A program made the position numbers and the translations under genes. Shown here piece by piece: positions 59,262-64,000 of a stretch of DNA of 64,000 nucleotides; positions within the stretch are counted from its first letter, which is position 1; each line of letters starts with the position of its first letter. The notes under the pieces are model-generated. The model was not told the origin of the DNA. It searched no databases and was given only the letters and a program-made list of their open reading frames with translations. The stretch is from an uncultured Collinsella sp. GTDB lineage: Bacteria; Actinomycetota; Coriobacteriia; Coriobacteriales; Coriobacteriaceae. The stretch is taken from the NCBI GenBank assembly GCA_900544875.1, contig UQWS01000007.1, forward strand, positions 1 to 64,000, in the 5' to 3' direction.

Positions 59262-59603
59262 TTACTCCTCGGCGCCCTCAGCGGCCTCAGCGGCAGCCTT
59301 AGCGGCCTCGGCCTCTTTGGCGAGCTGCTTCTTGGACTTCTTGACGACGGTCTCGGTCTTCTCGCCCTCGTTGGCGGCCTTGACCAGAGCGGCGACGGCG
59401 TCGGTGAGCTGAGCGCCCTTGGACTGCCAGTCGGCGATCTTCTCGAGGTCGAGGTTGATGGTCTTGGGGGCGGTCATCGGGTTGTAGCGGCCAACCTCCT
59501 CGATGATACGACCGTCACGCGGGGCGCGGGAATCGGCGACGACGACACGGTAGTACGGACGCTTCTTAGCGCCGTGACGAGCAAGGCGAATCTTGACTGC
59601 CAA
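59262..59603 (-). CDS. rpsP: 30S ribosomal protein bS16
   Basis: Small-subunit assembly protein. The 113 residues open AVKIRLARHGAKKRPYYRVV. The C-terminus has a Lys/Ala/Glu-rich tail of about 35 residues beyond the usual end. The start is TTG, 6 nt after GGAGGAG; no ATG lies near the N-terminus. Confidence 0.95.
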   Translation of the reverse strand: MAVKIRLARHGAKKRPYYRVVVADSRAPRDGRIIEEVGRYNPMTAPKTINLDLEKIADWQSKGAQLTDAVAALVKAANEGEKTETVVKKSKKQLAKEAEAAKAAAEAAEGAEE

Positions 59604-59732
59604 AGGAAACTCCTCCAACCAAGCAGCTTTAGGCTGCAACTACAAACAAACAGTTGAACATAATACGCCATCGACGCGGGCAGGTGAAGTCCGTGAGACC
59701 AACTTCTTCGGTGTAGTCGAAGGCAAATCCAT

Positions 59733-59760
59733 ATCTTAGACAAGAATTCGCGATTTGCAA
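59733..59760 (-). promoter_or_regulatory. Promoter of the rpsP operon
   Basis: TTGCAA, 16 nt, TAAGAT on the minus strand, about 130 nt ahead of rpsP. The leader in between has no gene. Confidence 0.6.
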
Positions 59761-59792
59761 GCACATCCACGCACCCCACATGAGCTGCGCGG

Positions 59793-59798
59793 TATACT
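59793..59798 (+). promoter_or_regulatory. -10 box directly ahead of dinB
   Basis: TATACT ends 6 nt before the dinB ATG, so transcription would start at or very near the A of the start codon (leaderless). No Shine-Dalgarno is visible. Confidence 0.45.
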
Positions 59799-59804
59799 CA
59801 TGCC

Positions 59805-61058
59805 ATGAAAAGACGCGAACATACATACGGTTATGAAGATGCTGCGGGCGTCACGCCGCCGCCCTGGACGGGGCCGGCGGTGGGCCTCATGGATCTCGAT
59901 GCGTTTTTTGCGAGCGTGGAAATGCTCGACCATCCCGAGTGGCGCGGCAAGCCACTCATCGTGGGTGGCGATGCCGATTCCCGCGGCGTTGTGTCCACCT
60001 GCTCATACGAGGCGCGTCGCTTTGGCGTGCACTCCGCCATGCCCTCGGCCGAGGCACGGCGCCTCTGTCCGCAGGCCATTTGGACGCATGGGCACTTTGA
60101 TCGCTACCGCGAGGTGAGCGCGCAGGTCATGGCGATTCTTGCCGAAGAGACGCCGCGCGTTGAGCGCGTATCCATCGACGAAGCCTTTATCGATATCACA
60201 CCGGGTCGCTTTGCGCCCGAAGACCCGCTACTGGTTGCGCGGCGTATAAGCGACCGCGTGGCAGCGCTGGGAGTGACCTGCTCCATTGGCGTGGGCTGCA
60301 ACAAGACGGTCGCAAAGATCGCAAGCGAGCGGGATAAGCCGTTTGGGCTGACCATCGTGCGCCCCGGAACCGAGCAGCGCTTTTTGGCCGCGCTGCCGGT
60401 ATCTGCCATGAGCGGCATCGGGCGCTCGGCCGAGGAGCGACTGCGCCGCATGCGCATCTACACGCTCGGCGAGCTGTCACGTTCACCGGAATCAACCTTG
60501 GCCTCTATTTTTGGCGTCAACGGCGAACGCATGCGTCAGCGTGCGCTGGGACTCGAAATATCCGAAGTAACAAGCCTCGATGAGGAACGCGAGGTTAAAT
60601 CCGTGAGCAATGAGCGCACCTTTGCGAAAGATTTGACTGAGCGTGGGGACATCGAAGCGGCGATTGCGCTGTTGGGAGAGTCGGTTGGACGCCGCCTGCG
60701 CCGTCAGGGACTGACGGGCGGCACGGTAACGCTCAAGCTTAAGTATTCGTATGGCAGCGGACGCACGGCGCAGCGGCGGCTTCCCCACCCCACCGACGAT
60801 GAGAACATCTTTGTGGCGGTTGCGCTCGAACTGCTCGACAACATCTGGCAGGAAGGCATGCATGTGCGTCTGGCGGGTATCGGGATGAGCGACTTTGACC
60901 ATCAGGGCGGCATCCAGACCGACCTGTTCTGCGAAGTCGACGACCGCGGAGCCCAATCAAGCGACCGTCGCGACCTCTCAGTCGCGATCGATGCCGTCCG
61001 AGACAAGTTCGGCGACACCGCCCTATCTTTCGGCCGCCAATCCCGCTTCAATGATTAA
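59805..61058 (+). CDS. dinB: DNA polymerase IV (Y-family)
   Basis: Error-prone translesion polymerase. Catalytic acidic residues lie in LMDLDAFFASVE (about 26-37) and VSIDEAFIDIT (about 120-130), with the helix-hairpin-helix and little-finger domain after 200. At 417 residues it is longer than E. coli DinB at the C-terminus, where RGAQSSDRRDLS precedes a Phe-rich end that may bind the clamp. Divergent from the rpsP operon. Confidence 0.95.
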   Translation: MKRREHTYGYEDAAGVTPPPWTGPAVGLMDLDAFFASVEMLDHPEWRGKPLIVGGDADSRGVVSTCSYEARRFGVHSAMPSAEARRLCPQAIWTHGHFDRYREVSAQVMAILAEETPRVERVSIDEAFIDITPGRFAPEDPLLVARRISDRVAALGVTCSIGVGCNKTVAKIASERDKPFGLTIVRPGTEQRFLAALPVSAMSGIGRSAEERLRRMRIYTLGELSRSPESTLASIFGVNGERMRQRALGLEISEVTSLDEEREVKSVSNERTFAKDLTERGDIEAAIALLGESVGRRLRRQGLTGGTVTLKLKYSYGSGRTAQRRLPHPTDDENIFVAVALELLDNIWQEGMHVRLAGIGMSDFDHQGGIQTDLFCEVDDRGAQSSDRRDLSVAIDAVRDKFGDTALSFGRQSRFND

Positions 61059-61079
61059 CCGCCTTTGTAAAAATAGAAA

Positions 61080-61113
61080 GCCGGGCAGGTGCGGAAAACC
61101 GCAACTGCCCGGC
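61080..61113. terminator. Bidirectional terminator between dinB and rsfS
   Basis: GCCGGGCAG pairs with CTGCCCGGC, with an inner GCGG/CCGC stem. On the minus strand it is followed by TTTCTATTTTTA, so the better tail serves rsfS; it also blocks read-through from dinB. Confidence 0.8.
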
Positions 61114-61156
61114 GAAATGCGCGAGGCTAGCTAAAAGCCCCATATCAAATGAGCCA

Positions 61157-61612
61157 CTAGAGGAGGTCGAGGGGGAGCTGGGGGGCGTCACCCCAGAGCT
61201 TTTCTAGGCGGTAAAAGTCGCGGGCTTCGGGAGTGAAGACATGGACGACAACCGAGCCGTAGTCCATGAGCATCCAGGTCTTCTGCTCGCGGCCCTCGAT
61301 GGAGAACGGATGCTCGCCGCAAGCCTCGGCAACCTTCTCCTCGATCTCGTCGACAATCGAATCGACCTGGCGGTTGTTGGTACCGGTGGCAAGCACAAAG
61401 TAGTCGCACGCGTCGGAAAGCTCGGTCAGGTCGAGCACCTGCACGTCCTCGCCCTTCTTGTCGTAGGCGGCCTGCGCGGCGGCGCGGGCGACATCCTCGG
61501 CGGCGACACCGCTCGCGGACAGCGAGGCGGCGGTGCGGTCGGACGTGGCAGCGAAACTCTTGTGCTCCACACCTTCAAGAATCTGCTCGTCAGTCATGGT
61601 CTCGTCGGCCAT
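61157..61612 (-). CDS. rsfS: Ribosomal silencing factor RsfS
   Basis: Binds uL14 and blocks subunit joining in starvation. The conserved core VLDLTELSDACDYFVLATGTNNRQVDSI and DYGSVVVHVF is present. A 50-residue Ala/Ser-rich N-terminal extension precedes it. The ATG at 61612 has GAAAGAGG ahead. Last gene of obg-nadD-yqeK-rsfS. Confidence 0.94.
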   Translation of the reverse strand: MADETMTDEQILEGVEHKSFAATSDRTAASLSASGVAAEDVARAAAQAAYDKKGEDVQVLDLTELSDACDYFVLATGTNNRQVDSIVDEIEEKVAEACGEHPFSIEGREQKTWMLMDYGSVVVHVFTPEARDFYRLEKLWGDAPQLPLDLL

Positions 61613-61640
61613 GGAATACCTCTTTCTAGACACACCCGAG

Positions 61641-62261
61641 CTAGCGCAGCTGGGCGTAATGGTTGTAAATCGTAATAGCCGTGGGATAAAGATAGCGCCC
61701 GGACTGGATCACAAAGACCAGACCCTGCGCAAAACAGGAGAAGAACAACTCGTCGAGCGAGGACTTCCCCACCATCTTGCGCAGCGCATGGGCATAGTCG
61801 CCGTGGCGGTTGGGCTCGATGGCATCGGCCACAAAGACCACCATATCGAGCGGCGTCATGTCGCAGGCACCCACGGTGTGACGGTCGACAGCCTGGAAAA
61901 CGGCCGGTGACAGCTCGGGAAAAAGCTGCGGAAGCTCATAGGCGGCAACAGGGCCATGCAAAAGCGGCGTCGCGGCGGAAGGAGAGCCGGCAACTTTGAT
62001 GCCATAGTGAATCGCGCGGGCCACGAGCTCGTCATCGGAAAGCACCTTGTCCCAGTCGTGAATTAAGCCGGCGGCAGCCGCATCAAAGCGGTCAACGCCG
62101 TAGACCTCGGCCAGATGAAGTGCGGTCTCGGCAACACCCAGCGAATGCACATAGCGCTTGCGCTTATCTTTCATGCGAACATCGAGCAGCTCTTGAATGC
62201 GCTTGAGCAGCGCGCGCTCATCGCCCTCAAACTGATCCTCTACCGACAACGTAGCCCCCAT
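61641..62261 (-). CDS. yqeK: HD-domain hydrolase YqeK (Ap4A hydrolase type)
   Basis: Metal-dependent HD phosphohydrolase; characterised homologues split diadenosine tetraphosphate symmetrically. Metal ligands lie in YVHSLGVAETALHLA, GLIHDWDK and ATPLLHGPVAAYEL. 206 residues. The ATG overlaps the nadD stop (TGATG). The nadD-yqeK-rsfS order is conserved in Gram-positives. Confidence 0.93.
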   Translation of the reverse strand: MGATLSVEDQFEGDERALLKRIQELLDVRMKDKRKRYVHSLGVAETALHLAEVYGVDRFDAAAAGLIHDWDKVLSDDELVARAIHYGIKVAGSPSAATPLLHGPVAAYELPQLFPELSPAVFQAVDRHTVGACDMTPLDMVVFVADAIEPNRHGDYAHALRKMVGKSSLDELFFSCFAQGLVFVIQSGRYLYPTAITIYNHYAQLR

Positions 62262-62938
62262 CACTCAAAATCTTCTTGGCCCAAATCGGCATATAGCCTG
62301 CGCTTGCGAATGTAGCCGAGCACGGACTCGCTCGTAAGATAGCGCACGCTCATGCCGCGGGCAACTCGCTTACGAATGTTCGTCGAGCTGATCGCCAGCG
62401 CCGGAATCTGAATATAGCGCACGTCGAACGGCAGCCCCGACTCTTTGATTCGGGCACGCGCCGTATCGATATCAAAGCCCGGTCGCGTCGCCGCAATAAA
62501 GGTAGCAAGCTCAGCGATTCGCTCGGCATCATGCCAGGTCACAATATCGATAATCGCATCGGCGCCCGTAATAAAGTAGAGTTTTACCTGCGGCGGGTAA
62601 AAGTCGCGAAGGGCATGAAGCGTATCGGCCGTATAGGTTACGCCCGGACGGTCAATCTCGAACCGGCTCGCCAAAAAGGCCGGGTTCGCGGCGGTGGCGA
62701 GGACCGTCATGGCATAACGGTCCTCGGCAGGCGTCACCGGCTTGTCAAGCTTAAAGGCGGGAGAGCCCGCCGGCATAAAGAGCACGGCGTCCAAGTCGAG
62801 CGACTCGCGCGCCTGCTCGGCAGTCACCAGGTGCCCGTAATGAATCGGGTCGAATGTGCCGCCCATAATGCCAAGCCGAAACTCTTTGCCCTCTTTTATG
62901 GGCAGCTCGGGCAAACCGATTCCACCGCGCAGCGACAT
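62261..62938 (-). CDS. nadD: Nicotinate-nucleotide adenylyltransferase
   Basis: Makes deamido-NAD from NaMN and ATP. It has MGGTFDPIHYGHL (about 25-37) and ISSTNIRKR near the C-terminus. 225 residues with a 20-residue N-terminal extension; it follows obg by 3 nt. Confidence 0.96.
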   Translation of the reverse strand: MSLRGGIGLPELPIKEGKEFRLGIMGGTFDPIHYGHLVTAEQARESLDLDAVLFMPAGSPAFKLDKPVTPAEDRYAMTVLATAANPAFLASRFEIDRPGVTYTADTLHALRDFYPPQVKLYFITGADAIIDIVTWHDAERIAELATFIAATRPGFDIDTARARIKESGLPFDVRYIQIPALAISSTNIRKRVARGMSVRYLTSESVLGYIRKRRLYADLGQEDFE

Positions 62939-62941
62939 GGC

Positions 62942-64000
62942 TTACTCGCCCTCCGAGGTCTCGGCATCGTCCGCGGCATCAGCCGCATCGATAGCCTCGA
63001 CGCCCTCATCCGCAGCATCGGCCACGTCAATGGCCTCAACGGCAACGTCCTCACCAGCGTCCTCGAGCTCCTCGTACTCCGAGAAGTCCTCAGCGCCCTC
63101 AAAGTCAAAGGCGCGCTGGCAAATGCGGACCTCGTCGCCCGCACGGCAGCCGGCCTTCTCGAGCGCATCGTCGACACCCATGCGCGCAAACTTATGCTGC
63201 AGGTAGATGACAGCTTCCTCGTTTTCCCAGTCGGTCTGGATGACCATGCGCTCAATCGCGCGACCAACCACACGGAAGGCACCGGGCTCCTCCTGGACAA
63301 TGCGGAAACGCTTCTCGCGCTGCAGACGGCGGCGCTCCCACTCCTCGTCGCGCAGATCGACCGGCTCATCGGAAACCGCCAGCTCGGCGCGAAGCTTAGC
63401 CACCTGCTCGCCCACGGCAAGCATCAGCGTATTGAGACCGGCGCCCGTCACGGCGGACACGGCAAAGAACATATGTCCATCGTCGAGCGCGGCGCGCTTG
63501 AGGTCGGCAATCTTGTCGGCCGTGCCCGGCGCATCGCACTTGTTGGCGACAACGATTTGCGGGCGCTCCGAGAGCTCTGCGCCATACTGCTCGAGCTCAC
63601 GGTTGATGATGCGGTAATCCTCAACCGGGTCGCGATCCTCAAAACCGCCCGTCATGTCGACGACATGCATGATCAGGGCCGTACGCTCAATGTGGCGCAG
63701 GAACTGGTGGCCTAGGCCCTTGCCCTCGCTCGCGCCCTCGATCAAACCAGGAACGTCGGCAACGACATAAGAATACTCACCGGCACGCACCATGCCGAGG
63801 TTCGGCACGAGCGTGGTAAACGGATAGTCGGCGATCTTGGGACGGGCGGCACTCATGCGCGCGATAAGCGAGGACTTGCCCACCGAGGGGAAGCCCACGA
63901 GTGCGGCATCGGCCATAAGCTTCATCTCAAGCTCAATCCAGTGCTCCTCGGCCGGTTCGCCCAGCTGAGCGAACGCGGGCGCGCGGCGCACCGACGTCAC
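62942..64000 (-). CDS. obg: GTPase Obg, N-terminus beyond the window
   Basis: Ribosome-assembly and stress GTPase. The window holds the G domain (GFPSVGKSSLIARMSAARPKI, DVPGLIEGASEGKGLG, ANKCD) and the C-terminal OCT domain (FRVVGRAIERMVIQTDWENE), ending in an Ala/Asp/Glu-rich tail with repeats of AIDAADAADD type. The glycine-rich Obg fold is missing only because the frame runs past 64000. It is first of the obg-nadD-yqeK-rsfS run. Confidence 0.95.
   Translation of the reverse strand: MTSVRRAPAFAQLGEPAEEHWIELEMKLMADAALVGFPSVGKSSLIARMSAARPKIADYPFTTLVPNLGMVRAGEYSYVVADVPGLIEGASEGKGLGHQFLRHIERTALIMHVVDMTGGFEDRDPVEDYRIINRELEQYGAELSERPQIVVANKCDAPGTADKIADLKRAALDDGHMFFAVSAVTGAGLNTLMLAVGEQVAKLRAELAVSDEPVDLRDEEWERRRLQREKRFRIVQEEPGAFRVVGRAIERMVIQTDWENEEAVIYLQHKFARMGVDDALEKAGCRAGDEVRICQRAFDFEGAEDFSEYEELEDAGEDVAVEAIDVADAADEGVEAIDAADAADDAETSEGE

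Overview
The window is a GC-rich, gene-dense, almost entirely housekeeping stretch of a bacterial chromosome, with about 60 protein genes. Nearly all are on the minus strand. The exceptions are rpmB, adhE, a small kinase gene and dinB. Protein content points to a Gram-positive actinobacterium of class Coriobacteriia, most likely Collinsella or a close relative. The signs are an actinobacterial-type integration host factor (mIHF) ahead of gmk-rpoZ, type B dihydroorotate dehydrogenase (PyrD/PyrK), the MEP isoprenoid pathway, PPDK with its regulatory kinase, AdhE fermentation, and frequent GTG/TTG starts. The genus is inferred from how the proteins look; no search was run. No tRNA, rRNA or CRISPR was seen.

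Layout, left to right (minus-strand operons read from high to low coordinates): pnp and rpsO; dnaJ-mtaB-phoH-ybeY-dgkA-era-recO (tRNA modification, ribosome maturation, repair); lepA-dus-hemW-membrane J-protein; rpsT; comEA-comEC-holA (DNA uptake); mihF-gmk-rpoZ-thiI; the pyrimidine operon pyrR-pyrB-pyrC-pyrK-pyrD-pyrF with a leader terminator; rpmB (+); a REP-type transposase between inverted hairpins; adhE and an APH-like kinase (+); pyrH-frr-uppS-cdsA-dxr-rseP-ispG-proS (translation, undecaprenyl and isoprenoid synthesis, lipid synthesis); rpsB-tsf; yraN-comM-dprA-trmFO-xerC (competence and recombination); rplS-rnhB; ppdK; glyQ-glyS-ppsR; rpsP-khpA-rimM-trmD-lepB; dinB (+); obg-nadD-yqeK-rsfS, with obg cut by the window edge.

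The most interesting signal is regulatory. A 19-bp element (TTTGGTCRGCTTTTGGTTT on the coding strand, 18 of 19 identical) lies 76 and 72 nt ahead of the first genes of the two competence operons, comEA-comEC-holA and yraN-comM-dprA. It contains TTTGGT-N5-TTTGGT, a direct repeat with an 11-bp period. This looks like the operator of an undescribed competence regulon. Other points are a J-domain protein whose second C-terminal domain is replaced by membrane helices, a site-2 protease with an inserted domain of about 100 residues, an xerC gene without an ordinary start codon, a double REP-like palindrome between ppsR and ppdK, a REP transposase with its own hairpin ends, and phased TTTACC repeats upstream of ppdK.

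Promoters recur with an extended -10 (TGN-TATnAT-like) at pyrH, rpsB, adhE, rpmB, rpsT and mihF. Genes within operons are usually separated by 0-15 nt or overlap by 1-20 nt, so translational coupling is likely widespread.
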